From NCBI RefSeq assembly GCF_030580865.1, contig NZ_JAUQSY010000017.1, forward strand, positions 62,001 to 126,000: DNA of 64,000 nucleotides, given 5' to 3'. Source of the stretch: Hymenobacter aranciens. Lineage in GTDB: Bacteria; Bacteroidota; Bacteroidia; Cytophagales; Hymenobacteraceae. Both the position numbers and the translations under genes were made by a program. A model generated the notes under the pieces. That model made no database searches. It was given only the letters and a program-made list of their open reading frames with translations, and was not told the origin of the DNA. This document shows positions 8,635-16,649 of the stretch, piece by piece (position 1 is the stretch's first letter; each line of letters opens with the position of its first letter).

Positions 8635-9042
8635 TTATAAAAACCGGGCCTTCAAATCCGGCGTGGGCAGCATGCAACTATTCTGGCGGCCAAACCACTG
8701 GTAGCGGTGCCGGGCCACCCAGCGGTAAGCAGCATCGCGCAGGGGGCGGGGCAGCACCCGGCCCAGGGCCAGCGCCCGCCACCAGCCGCCCAGCCCCGCC
8801 GCAATATGCAAAATGGCCTCCGAATGCGTGTACACGCGCCCGTTTTCGACTAGCACCACCGAGTCGGGCTCGGGGGCGGGGAGGGGCTGGCCGTGGCGGG
8901 CCAGCAGGGCCCGGGCAGCCTCCGACTGCAGGGCCGCGAAGTGGAACCGTCGCTGTCGGTCGTGCCGGATGACGAACTGTACGAAGCCGTTGCAGAGGTT
9001 GCACACGCCGTCGAAGAGAATAGTGGCCGGACTGGAAGGCAT
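8635..9042 (-). CDS. DCC-family thiol-disulfide oxidoreductase (DUF393)
   Basis: 135 residues from the ATG at 9042 (MPSSPATILFDGVCNLCNGF); a longer frame to 9144 adds a non-conserved leader. The DxxCxxC signature is FDGVCNLCN, followed by the family landmarks RRFHFAALQSEAARALL, DSVVLVENGRVYTHSEAIL and a C-terminal RYQWFGR. These proteins are thought to act as small redox proteins. The stop is 5 bp after a palindromic element. In many genomes DCC proteins are found with HTTM-domain membrane proteins, and one lies 0.8 kb away at 9867-11363, divergently. Confidence 0.9.
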   Translation of the reverse strand: MPSSPATILFDGVCNLCNGFVQFVIRHDRQRRFHFAALQSEAARALLARHGQPLPAPEPDSVVLVENGRVYTHSEAILHIAAGLGGWWRALALGRVLPRPLRDAAYRWVARHRYQWFGRQNSCMLPTPDLKARFL

Positions 9043-9332
9043 AGCTGGAAACGGAAAGGGGAGGCCGGTAATACGCGGCCTCTGGCCAGTAGTTGAGCGG
9101 TGGGAAACGCCCGGCTGCACTGACCCAGGTGTAACCGCTGGCAACGACGAAGAGTTGGCGGGCGGCGCTGGTAATTGATGGGTTCTACGTATTTATCACG
9201 AGCAAAATACCAATTAATTCGGTGTTAAAAGGCAGCAAACCGTCGCCGCTGCCCGTATAGAAGGGCCACCTGAAAGCCGGTTGGCCGCCAGGTGGTTTCC
9301 TTCCACCACATTATTTCCACCGCTACTTTACT

Positions 9333-9746
9333 ATGAAAAAGACTGCATTCTGCGCTGCGGCGCTCGCGCTGTTCGGCCTGCTGAACACCGCAACTGCTTC
9401 GGCCCAGGTTACTACTGCGGGCACTACCGGTATGACCACCGCTGGCTCTACTACAATGGGCACCACGGCCGGCACTACCACGATGGGTACTACGGCGGGT
9501 ACTACCGCTGGTACCACGACCATGGGGACCACCGCCGGTACTACGGGTATGACTACGGCCGGCAGCACCACCGGGATGACCACCACCGGCAGTACTACCG
9601 GCATGACCACGGCCGGTAGCACCACTTCGGGCCGTCGGCGTACTACCACGGCTGGCAGCACTACGGCAGGCCGCCGCACCACCACTTCGGGTAGCACCAC
9701 CGGCATGACCACTTCGGGCACCACCAGCGGCACTACCACCCGCTAA
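9333..9746 (+). CDS. Secreted Thr/Gly/Ala repeat protein
   Basis: 137 residues. The start MKKTAFCAAALALFGLLNTA with cleavage after ASAQ is a convincing signal peptide, which selects this frame from several that stay open across the repeat. The mature part of about 112 residues is almost wholly T, G, A, S and M in short units such as TTAG, TTGM and TTMG, with two Arg-bearing segments (SGRRRTTT, AGRRTTTSG). I recognise no domain. Such a sequence is probably disordered or a repetitive beta structure, outside the inner membrane. It ends 13 bp before a 22-bp terminator stem, so it is a well-bounded transcript. Confidence 0.7.
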   Translation: MKKTAFCAAALALFGLLNTATASAQVTTAGTTGMTTAGSTTMGTTAGTTTMGTTAGTTAGTTTMGTTAGTTGMTTAGSTTGMTTTGSTTGMTTAGSTTSGRRRTTTAGSTTAGRRTTTSGSTTGMTTSGTTSGTTTR

Positions 9747-9759
9747 AGCGCTTAGTAGA

Positions 9760-9820
9760 CAAGAAAGAAGGCGAAAAAGCAAAACCGGTTGGCCGGTCTG
9801 CTTTTTCGCCTTCTTTCTTG
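9760..9820. terminator. Strong bidirectional hairpin terminator
   Basis: A perfect 22-bp stem (AAGAAAGAAGGCGAAAAAGC with its complement) and a 17-nt loop, with purine-rich and pyrimidine-rich flanks. It ends the repeat-protein transcript and isolates it from the HTTM gene. Confidence 0.85.
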
Positions 9821-9858
9821 GGGGATGGTAGCCGTGGCGCGGCCATCGTGCTAAAATT

Positions 9859-9866
9859 TATCTTGC
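9859..9866 (+). promoter_or_regulatory. Possible -7 box (TATCTTGC) abutting the HTTM start codon
   Basis: TATCTTGC matches the Bacteroidota TAnnTTTG -7 element loosely and touches the ATG at 9867. If used, the mRNA would be nearly leaderless or would start inside the gene; it may be chance. Confidence 0.25.
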
Positions 9867-11363
9867 ATGGCAGTTCTCTTTACCTGGCTCAAGCGCCCCT
9901 TTACCCTCGACCTGCGCGCACTGGCACTGCTGCGCATGGGCGTGGCCCTGCTGCTGCTGCTCGACTTGGGCATTCGCAGCACCGATTTGGAGGCGTTTTA
10001 TGCTAATATGGGGGTGCTGCCGGTGCCGGTGCTGCTGGAGAGACTATGGACACCCTACCAGTTTTCCTTCCACGTAGTGAGCGGCTTGTGGCAGGTGCAG
10101 GCGCTGCTGTTCGGCATGGCAGCAGCGGTGGCGGTGGCGCTGCTGCTGGGCTACCACACCCGGCTGGCCACGGTGGCCTCGTGGGTGCTGCTGGTGTCGC
10201 TGCAAAACCGCAACCCCCTCGTGGGGCAGGGCGGCGACGACCTGCTGCGGATGCTGCTTTTCTGGGGCATTTTCCTGCCCTGGGGCCGCCTGTACTCGCG
10301 CGATGCGCGCCTGCTGCCGCCACCCGAAACCACCGGCTACTGCAGCGCCGCCACCCTGGCCTACGTAGTGCAGATTGCGCTGCTGTACTGGTGTACGGCC
10401 CTGCTCAAATCCGGACCCGAGTGGACCACCGAGGGCACCGCGCTCTACTACGCCCTCAGCCTCGACCAGGTGCTGCTGCCGCTGGGCCGTCTGCTCTACC
10501 CGCACCCCGAGCTGCTGCGCACGCTCACCTTCGCCACTTGGTACCTAGAGCTGGGGCTGCCCATTTTGCTGTTCATTCCGGTGGGCGTGCGCTGGTGGCG
10601 GCTGGCCTTTGTGGGGCTCACGTTGCTGTTTCACCTGGGCATCAGCCTCACGCTGTTCGTGGGGCTGTTCTGGCTGATTAACATTGTTTCAACGCTCGGC
10701 CTGCTGCCGCCCCCGGCGCTCGACTGGCTGGCCCGGCGCGGCCAGCTGCCCATGCAGCGCCTGCGCGCCTGGCGCCCCCGGCTGCCCGCCTGGCAGCTAC
10801 CGTGGCGGCTGCATCTGGAGCAGCGGCACGACTGGGGCGCCGGCCCGCGCCGCCTGCTGCGCGCCAGCCGCGAGGGGCTGGTGCTGGGGCTGTTAGCCTA
10901 CGTGTGCTGGTGGAATCTCGACGGTATCCTCACCACCCCGCGGTGGCTGATGCGCGAGCCTGCCCGCTGGCTGGGCTACCTGTTTCGCATCGACCAGCAC
11001 TGGGGCATGTTTGCGCCGGTGGTGTTTAAGGACGACGGCTGGTACATCCTCGAAGGCACCACGAAGACGGGCAAAGTGCTCGACCTCAACCGCCAGGGCC
11101 GCCCCGTCAGCTACGCCAAGCCGCGTTCTGTAGTGGCACTGTTTCGCAACGACCGGTGGCGCAAATACTCCGAGAACTACCTCTTCGTGAGCAACGCCTG
11201 GATGCGACCCTACTACTGCAACTACCTGCTGCGCATCTGGCACGAAAACCCCGCCCACCCACCGCTGCGCCAGCTCGAAGTGGTGTATATGAAAGAAGTG
11301 TCGCAGCCCGATTACCAACCCAGCCCGGTCCGCCGCGAAGTGCTGTGCAGCTGCGCCCCCTAG
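9867..11363 (+). CDS. HTTM-domain integral membrane protein (vitamin K gamma-carboxylase-like fold)
   Basis: 498 residues. The N-terminal 320 residues carry many membrane segments. The HTTM hallmark comes early: LDLRALALLRMGVALLLLLDL, then a lumenal region, SLQNRNPLVGQGGDDLLRMLLFWGIFLPWG, and LLYWCTALLKSGPEWTTEGTALYYAL. The C-terminal 130 residues are soluble (FRIDQHWGMFAP, DDGWYILEGTTKTGKVLDL, then RWRKYSENYLFV). HTTM is the four-helix fold shared with vitamin K-dependent gamma-carboxylase; the bacterial substrate is generally unknown. A DCC thiol oxidoreductase lies nearby on the other strand, a recurrent pairing, so a redox-linked modification is plausible inference. Confidence 0.88.
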   Translation: MAVLFTWLKRPFTLDLRALALLRMGVALLLLLDLGIRSTDLEAFYANMGVLPVPVLLERLWTPYQFSFHVVSGLWQVQALLFGMAAAVAVALLLGYHTRLATVASWVLLVSLQNRNPLVGQGGDDLLRMLLFWGIFLPWGRLYSRDARLLPPPETTGYCSAATLAYVVQIALLYWCTALLKSGPEWTTEGTALYYALSLDQVLLPLGRLLYPHPELLRTLTFATWYLELGLPILLFIPVGVRWWRLAFVGLTLLFHLGISLTLFVGLFWLINIVSTLGLLPPPALDWLARRGQLPMQRLRAWRPRLPAWQLPWRLHLEQRHDWGAGPRRLLRASREGLVLGLLAYVCWWNLDGILTTPRWLMREPARWLGYLFRIDQHWGMFAPVVFKDDGWYILEGTTKTGKVLDLNRQGRPVSYAKPRSVVALFRNDRWRKYSENYLFVSNAWMRPYYCNYLLRIWHENPAHPPLRQLEVVYMKEVSQPDYQPSPVRREVLCSCAP

Positions 11364-11444
11364 CAAGTTAACAACCGACCATCGGGCGGCTGCTTACGTA
11401 TAGCCAGGCAGCACCAAGCTCAACCTGCTTCAATAATCAGCACC

Positions 11445-11738
11445 ATGCAAAAGTCACTTCTTCTGGCCGTCCTGCTCGGCGTAATCAGCCTGTCCGGTCA
11501 GGCCTTGGCCCAAACCACCCCCGGCACCGTGAGCGGCCCCGCCGGCAGCAGCGTCACCATTGGCAGCCCCGCCGGCTCCAGCATGAGCCACTCCAGCAAA
11601 AGCGTTACCAGCAGCTCCGTCACCCGGCGTAAATCCACCGACCCGGCGCCTGTGCGGCACAAGGGCAGCATCTCCCGCAAAACCACCAGCGGCGGTACGG
11701 TGCGCGCTACCACAAAAACCACTACGGTCAAGCAGTAA
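11445..11738 (+). CDS. Small secreted Ser/Thr-rich basic protein
   Basis: 97 residues: a clear signal peptide (MQKSLLLAVLLGVISLSGQALAQ) and a mature part of about 74 residues rich in Ser, Thr, Gly, Lys and Arg (SSVTIGSPAGSSMSHSSKS, then ARATTKTTTVKQ-like basic end). I recognise no domain. Its style resembles the Thr-rich protein at 9333-9746 and the Thr/Lys linker at 52031-52795, suggesting a local taste for disordered envelope proteins. It converges with the next gene, 11 bp between stops. Confidence 0.6.
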   Translation: MQKSLLLAVLLGVISLSGQALAQTTPGTVSGPAGSSVTIGSPAGSSMSHSSKSVTSSSVTRRKSTDPAPVRHKGSISRKTTSGGTVRATTKTTTVKQ

Positions 11739-11749
11739 GTTTTTCCGTG

Positions 11750-12415
11750 CTACGGCAGGCGGTACCAGAGGCCCGTGCCGTCTTCTTCAAAGGCTACTAC
11801 GCCCTTGCCCTTAGCATAATACAGCTGGCGAATAAGCTTGTAGCGGCGTGAGCTTTGCTGATTGCCGTAGTCTAGGGCCTGCCAGATGGTTTGGGCATAA
11901 TCAATGCCTCCTAGCGTTACGGAAGGTAGAATCCTTAGAGTCGGGTAATTCCAAGTTGCCCCAGCGATAGCAGAATCCAATGGCAGACTTCTACTGAATA
12001 CACTGTAATCCCAACCGTATTGCGCCTGCAGTTGCGGGGTACCACCCTCGGGTGCATATAGATACAGGTCGAGGGCCATCGTCTGAAAAAGAGCTGAATC
12101 GAGCGGCTGGCCCGGGGCAGAATTATAGTAGTAAAACGTCGTATCCAATCGTTGCGTCTTCACGGTAATGCGCTCGTATCCTGGCCGCCCTGAGAAATAT
12201 ACGCCCCGTGCCCCATCCATTCTACTATCAACGCTGGCAATCCGGTAGCTACGTACCCGTCCATCCTGTGCGTGCCCGAATCGCAGCACTTCGCCGATGC
12301 GGTAAGGCTGCCAAGCCAGCTGTTCGGCTGAAAGCCGATACTGCGGACCTGGGACATCGCAGCTGTCTAATAAGATAGCTCCAATAGCCGATAGCAGATA
12401 ATAGCGCGTTCTCAT
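11750..12415 (-). CDS. Hypothetical lipoprotein
   Basis: 221 residues, not recognised. The start MRTRYYLLSAIGAILLDSC has a basic N-region, a hydrophobic core and Cys19, which reads as a lipobox although Asp at -2 is unusual. The mature part is beta-rich, with SAEQLAWQPYRIGEVLRFG, YERITVKTQRLDTTFYYYN and a tail WQALDYGNQQSSRRYKLIRQ. The sequence is less GC-rich than its neighbours. It runs the same way as the NagZ-Bla gene, 85 bp downstream of its stop, and could be the second gene of that transcript. Confidence 0.6.
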   Translation of the reverse strand: MRTRYYLLSAIGAILLDSCDVPGPQYRLSAEQLAWQPYRIGEVLRFGHAQDGRVRSYRIASVDSRMDGARGVYFSGRPGYERITVKTQRLDTTFYYYNSAPGQPLDSALFQTMALDLYLYAPEGGTPQLQAQYGWDYSVFSRSLPLDSAIAGATWNYPTLRILPSVTLGGIDYAQTIWQALDYGNQQSSRRYKLIRQLYYAKGKGVVAFEEDGTGLWYRLP

Positions 12416-12500
12416 TGTAAAATAGTTGTGAGGTAGGAGGAAAATCCAGAATTTAGCTGTCTAACTCTAAGCCGATAGCGGTGATTATCCGTCCAGTGAA

Positions 12501-15500
12501 TCATTTTATACTCTCAACTGCCACTTGCTGAATATCCGTCCGCAAGTTCAGCTGACTCAGCTTGTTGTTGTGCCGGGAAGGATGCACCCGGTTGGTGAGC
12601 ACCACCACCACCAGCTCCGTGGCCGGGTCGACCCAGAAATAAGTCCCCGTGAAGCCCGCGTGCCCGAAGCTGCGGCCCGAAGCGCCCTTGGCCGTATTGC
12701 CCACCGGCGGCGTGGCCTGCCGGTCGAAACCCAGCCCGCGCCGGTTCTGGGGGCAAAACTGGCAGCGGGTATATTCGGCCAGCACGTTTTCGGCAAAGAG
12801 TTGGCGGCCGCCGTAGCGGCCGTTCCAGGCGTAGGTCTGGGCCAGCTTAGCCACGTCGTTGGCGGTGCCGAAGAGGCCGGCGTGGCCCGAGATGCCGCCC
12901 AGCAGGGCTGCGCCTTCGTCGTCCACGGTGCCATTCAGCAGCTGGCGGCGGAAGGTCGAATCGTATTCCGTGGGCACGATGCGGCCGGGCGCAAACAGGT
13001 TTTTGGGCCGGAAGCCCAGCGTGCTGGCCCCTAGCGGCCGGTAGATGTTGCGTTGCACATACTCCTCAAACGTCAGCCCGGTGCGGGCCTTCACCAGCTG
13101 CGGGTAGAGGTAAAACGACAAGTCCGAATACACGTAGCCCGGCTTCTCATTCAGCGCCGATTCCCCGATTTTCGCCACAATGATTTCCGGCAGCCGGCGG
13201 CTGCCCCACAGCCCCGCAGCCACCGGCAGCGGGAAGCGGGCCGACGAATCGGTGTGCACGTAGCGGTGGCGCAGCTCGCCCTTTTTATTGGTGAGGTCCT
13301 GCCAGAAGGGAATAAACGCTTTCAACCCGGCCTGGTGGGCCAGCACGTCGCGCAGCTTTAGGCTGGCCTTGTTGGTTTTGCGCAGGGTTGGGAAATACTG
13401 CCCCAGCGTGCTGTCGGGACTGAATTTGCCCGCTGCCTGCAGCTGCATCAGGGCGGGTGTGGCAGCCAGTACTTTGGTCAGCGAAGCCAGGTCGTACACG
13501 TCGGTGTTGCGCACGGGGCGGGGGGCGGAGAATGAGGAATTGGGAAGGAGGAATGAAGAATTAGCCGTCGTGCTTTTTGCCTTCCTCTTATTCAATTCTT
13601 CATTCCTCCTTCCCAATTCCTCATTAGCGGCGAAGCCAGCGTAAGTTTGGTTGCCGTAGCTTTTGCGCAGTACCACCGTGCCGCGCCGGGCAATGAGCAC
13701 CTGTGCGCCCGGCGTGGCCTGGGTGGCCAGGGCCCGGCCCACGAGGCTGTCCACCCGGGCTTCGAGGCGGTTGTCGAGGCCCACGTCTTCGGGGTTGGCG
13801 TAGCGCAGGCGCAGGCCGCCCTCGGTTTTCAGGCCGAAGCCGGCGGGCATTTTTTCTGACAAAGCCAGCGGTAGTTTCCCGCTGGCCCCGATGCCGCCGA
13901 AGATGAGCTGCGCCGCCAGCTGCTGGGCGTTGGCGCTTTCCTGGTAGGCCAGGATGACCGCGCCCGCCTGGTTGATATCGCGCAGCTTGGGCACCGCGTA
14001 GGCCGAGCCAAACACCGTGACTACCACCTGCTGCCCCGGCTTCACGAGCTCGCGCAGCAGGGCATTGGCCTCGGGCGTGATGCCGAAATTAGTGGCCGGC
14101 TTGCGGCTCAAATCCTGGAAACCGACCAGAATAGTATTGTAGCCGAACAGCTTGGCCCGCAAGTCCACCATGTCATCCAGCGAAGGGGCGGCGGGCAGGT
14201 GGAAGTGCGCGGCCGGCGCGTAGTCGGCCACAGCCCGCTGAAACTCCACCGTATCGGCCGGCGTGCCGCCGATGATGAGCGTGGCAATGCGCAAGGAGTC
14301 GAGCTGGCGCAGGGGTAGCAGCTTCTTGTCGTTGCGCAGCACCGTCAGGCTCAGCTCCGTGAGGCGGTGGTTGAGGTATTGGGCGTGGGGCGGGTTGAGG
14401 TCGGCCACCAGGTTTTGCGAGCTGATGGGCTGGTACTTATTCAGCCCCGCCCACTGCTTGAGGGCCAGCACGCGGCGGCAGTGCTGGTCGATTTCCTGCT
14501 GCGAGATGCGGCCGCTATCCACGGCGGCGCGCACCATGCGCAGGGCCAGCGGCACGTTTTTGCTGAATTCGAGGATGTCGTTGCCGGCCAGCAGGGCGCG
14601 CACATCGGCCTCGCCGGGCGGGAACTTGCTGATGACGCCGCCCATGTTCATGGCATCGGTGAAGATGAGGCCGTTGAACTTCAGCTCGTCGCGCAGCAGG
14701 CCCGTCACGATGGGCCGCGCCAGGGTGCTGGGTACACCGGCCGTATCGAGCGCCGGGATGTTGAGGTGGGCCACCATCATGCCGCCGATGCCGCCGCGGA
14801 TGAGCCGCCGGAAGGGCGGCAGCTCGATGGAATCGAGCCGGCCGCGGTCGGCGCGCAGGGTGGGCAGGGCCAGGTGCGAGTCCACGTCCACGTCGCCGTG
14901 GCCGGGGAAATGTTTGGCCACGGCCAGGATGCCGGCGTCCTGCATGCCGCGCATGTAGAGGCCGCCGAGGCGCGCCACGGTGGCCGGGTCGTCGCTCCAC
15001 GAGCGGTAGCCGGTCACGGGGTTGAGGGGGTTGTTGCTCACGTCCACCACCGGGGCGAAGTTAACGTGCATGCCCAGCCGCCGGAACTGCCGGGCCACCT
15101 CGCGGCCCATGTCGTAAATCAGCATCGTGTCGCGCAGCCCGCCGATGCTTGACTGAAACGGGAATTTCAGCACGCTATCCAAGCGCATGCCCACGCCCCA
15201 CTCGGCATCCATGGCCACCAGCAGCGGCACGCGGCTCTGGCTTTGGTAGCGGTTGAGCAGCTGTGCCTGCCGGCCCGGCCCGCCCTGGAAAAATATCAGC
15301 CCCCCGATGCCATACTGCTGAATGAGTGCCGAAACCGAGTCTTCGTCGATGCGCTTGCGGTTGGAGTACGCGGCCACCATAAATAGCTGCGCCGCCCGCT
15401 GGTCGGGCGTGAGCACGCGCATCAGGCTATCCACCCAGCGCGAGTGCAGGTACTGCGTGAAGGCCGGGGCAAGGGGCTGCGGCTTGCGGGCGGCCAGGCG

Positions 15501-15641
15501 CCGGGCCGCTTCCCGGCGCGCGGCCTCCACGCGGGGCAGGGCGAGGCGCCGCACCGGGCCGGCCGGCCGCTGCTGGGCCGAGGCCAGCAGCGGGCCGATG
15601 AGCAGAAACAGAAATCCTAAACGAAAACAGAAGGTGCGCAA
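12501..15641 (-). CDS. Beta-N-acetylhexosaminidase (GH3, NagZ-like) fused to a serine beta-lactamase-type hydrolase
   Basis: 1046 residues with an N-terminal signal (FCFRLGFLFLLIGPLLASAQ). Residues about 70-400 are the GH3 barrel: KHFPGHGDVDVDSH, the NagZ loop with the acid/base His/Asp pair, and nucleophile Asp329 in FTDAMNMGG. Residues about 410-630 are the GH3 C-terminal sandwich. Residues about 640-1046 are a class C beta-lactamase/esterase fold: Ser720 and Lys723 in DLASLTKV, YVYSDLSFYL as the Tyr motif, and GHAGFTGTYFW as the KTG-like strand. The fusion is known in Bacteroidota and suggests muropeptide processing in the periplasm. Residues about 673-704 come from a palindromic element, just before the serine motif. 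Confidence 0.9.
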   Translation of the reverse strand: MRTFCFRLGFLFLLIGPLLASAQQRPAGPVRRLALPRVEAARREAARRLAARKPQPLAPAFTQYLHSRWVDSLMRVLTPDQRAAQLFMVAAYSNRKRIDEDSVSALIQQYGIGGLIFFQGGPGRQAQLLNRYQSQSRVPLLVAMDAEWGVGMRLDSVLKFPFQSSIGGLRDTMLIYDMGREVARQFRRLGMHVNFAPVVDVSNNPLNPVTGYRSWSDDPATVARLGGLYMRGMQDAGILAVAKHFPGHGDVDVDSHLALPTLRADRGRLDSIELPPFRRLIRGGIGGMMVAHLNIPALDTAGVPSTLARPIVTGLLRDELKFNGLIFTDAMNMGGVISKFPPGEADVRALLAGNDILEFSKNVPLALRMVRAAVDSGRISQQEIDQHCRRVLALKQWAGLNKYQPISSQNLVADLNPPHAQYLNHRLTELSLTVLRNDKKLLPLRQLDSLRIATLIIGGTPADTVEFQRAVADYAPAAHFHLPAAPSLDDMVDLRAKLFGYNTILVGFQDLSRKPATNFGITPEANALLRELVKPGQQVVVTVFGSAYAVPKLRDINQAGAVILAYQESANAQQLAAQLIFGGIGASGKLPLALSEKMPAGFGLKTEGGLRLRYANPEDVGLDNRLEARVDSLVGRALATQATPGAQVLIARRGTVVLRKSYGNQTYAGFAANEELGRRNEELNKRKAKSTTANSSFLLPNSSFSAPRPVRNTDVYDLASLTKVLAATPALMQLQAAGKFSPDSTLGQYFPTLRKTNKASLKLRDVLAHQAGLKAFIPFWQDLTNKKGELRHRYVHTDSSARFPLPVAAGLWGSRRLPEIIVAKIGESALNEKPGYVYSDLSFYLYPQLVKARTGLTFEEYVQRNIYRPLGASTLGFRPKNLFAPGRIVPTEYDSTFRRQLLNGTVDDEGAALLGGISGHAGLFGTANDVAKLAQTYAWNGRYGGRQLFAENVLAEYTRCQFCPQNRRGLGFDRQATPPVGNTAKGASGRSFGHAGFTGTYFWVDPATELVVVVLTNRVHPSRHNNKLSQLNLRTDIQQVAVESIK
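13531..13625. repeat. Palindromic element (AATGAGGAATTGGGAAGGAG family) inside a coding region
   Basis: A perfect 32-bp inverted repeat (13531-13562 with 13594-13625) around a 31-bp spacer. It is read in frame as part of NagZ-Bla (EELGRRNEEL, then NSSFLLPNSSF), without a stop codon. A piece resembling one arm (GGGAGGAATGAGG-like) occurs near 33310-33330. Confidence 0.9.
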
Positions 15642-15734
15642 AATGGAGGCGTTTTTTTCTGCGAAAGTACCGCTTTGCCCCGCGTGAAGCAGGCGCGGCG
15701 TTTCCTTTTTTTGCGCCGGCCCGTAGTATCTTTT

Positions 15735-15870
15735 GCTGGCGCGCGTCTCCGACGCGTGCCGGCTGGGTTCGAGCCTCTGGCTCGCTAGCCCGAACGACTG
15801 CTTGAAAAATGTTCTATTAACGAGTCTGAGACTCGAACCCAGTCGGCACGCGTCGGAGACGCGCGCCAGC
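15735..15870. repeat. Palindromic element (GCTGGCGCGCGTCTCCGACG family)
   Basis: 39-bp arms (15735-15773 and 15832-15870) match with one mismatch; the spacer is 58 bp. It fills most of the divergent gap between NagZ-Bla and the lipoprotein at 15887, so it may contain or displace their promoters. Confidence 0.9.
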
Positions 15871-15886
15871 CATTTTCCTGCCGGCC

Positions 15887-16468
15887 ATGCAAACTCCTGC
15901 TTTTTTCCGTCGGCCCGGCCTATTCGGGTTTGGTCTCGGCGCCACCCTGCTGCTGGCGTCCTGCGGCGGCGCCCCCACCGAGCTATCCACGGGCGGGCGG
16001 CTGCGCGCCAGCACCGTGCAGCCCGACTCGGCCGCCGTGCTCAACACCGAAACCTGCCGCCTGCTCACGCCCCGCGAGGTGGCCAGCCTCACCGGGCGGC
16101 CGGTGCGGCAGCAAAGCCAGGGCGCCGCCTGCATGTTTGTGGAAGACAGTGGCGGCGCCAGCGCCGAGGCCGTGGTGCAGGTGTCGTTTCGGCCAGCGGC
16201 GGCCTTCCGGGTGGTGCAGGCCGGCAACGACCTCAAGCGCCGCGATGTGCTGCCCGTGACCGGCCTGGGCCACGAGGCCTACTACGACGACGACCACGGC
16301 GACCTCTACGTGCAACTGCCGGGGCGCACACTGGTTATCGGCATGCCGCGCCCCATTCGGGAGCGGCCGCGCCACCGCCTGGCCCCGGAGCTGGGCCGGC
16401 TGGCCGTGGCGCGCCTCGCCGCTGCCGCGCCCGAAGAGGCTTCTGACTTAATAAGACCTGCCCAATAG
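15887..16468 (+). CDS. Hypothetical lipoprotein, paralog of the next gene
   Basis: 193 residues. The signal ends in a lipobox, TLLLASC (Cys about 25). The mature part has TCRLLTPREVASLTGRPV, an early pattern seen again in the next gene as DILTPAEVSGIIGKSV, then VTGLGHEAYYDDDHGDLYVQ matching IGQNAYYDDADRSLYVR, and a C-terminal LGRLAVARLA matching LGRIATGRLT. The layout resembles DUF3558-type lipoproteins. The function is unknown. The start overlaps no other gene, and the preceding 150 bp are a palindromic repeat. Confidence 0.65.
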   Translation: MQTPAFFRRPGLFGFGLGATLLLASCGGAPTELSTGGRLRASTVQPDSAAVLNTETCRLLTPREVASLTGRPVRQQSQGAACMFVEDSGGASAEAVVQVSFRPAAAFRVVQAGNDLKRRDVLPVTGLGHEAYYDDDHGDLYVQLPGRTLVIGMPRPIRERPRHRLAPELGRLAVARLAAAAPEEASDLIRPAQ

Positions 16469-16577
16469 CCGGTACTACGCCCGGATTACCTCGGTAATTT
16501 TCCTGGAAAATGCCGTTCTATCGACAAAAAAAGGCATTTTTAGCTAAAAATGACCGGCCGGCTTAGCCACATTCTAA

Positions 16578-16585
16578 TACTTTCG
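16578..16585 (+). promoter_or_regulatory. Possible -7 box (TACTTTCG)
   Basis: TACTTTCG lies 64 bp before the lipoprotein start at 16650 and resembles the Bacteroidota TAnnTTTG element. No clear -33 TTTG is seen at the usual distance. Confidence 0.25.
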
Positions 16586-16649
16586 CGTACACCCTTTCAA
16601 CCCCGGCGAGCTCGGCGGTAGCTTTTGCGCCCGAGTCACGCCTCTAGCT

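Noticed and set aside
9225..9782. 185-codon minus-strand frame across the Thr/Gly repeat
   Set aside because: Open only because ACC/GGT repetition leaves frames without stops; the plus-strand frame has a signal peptide.
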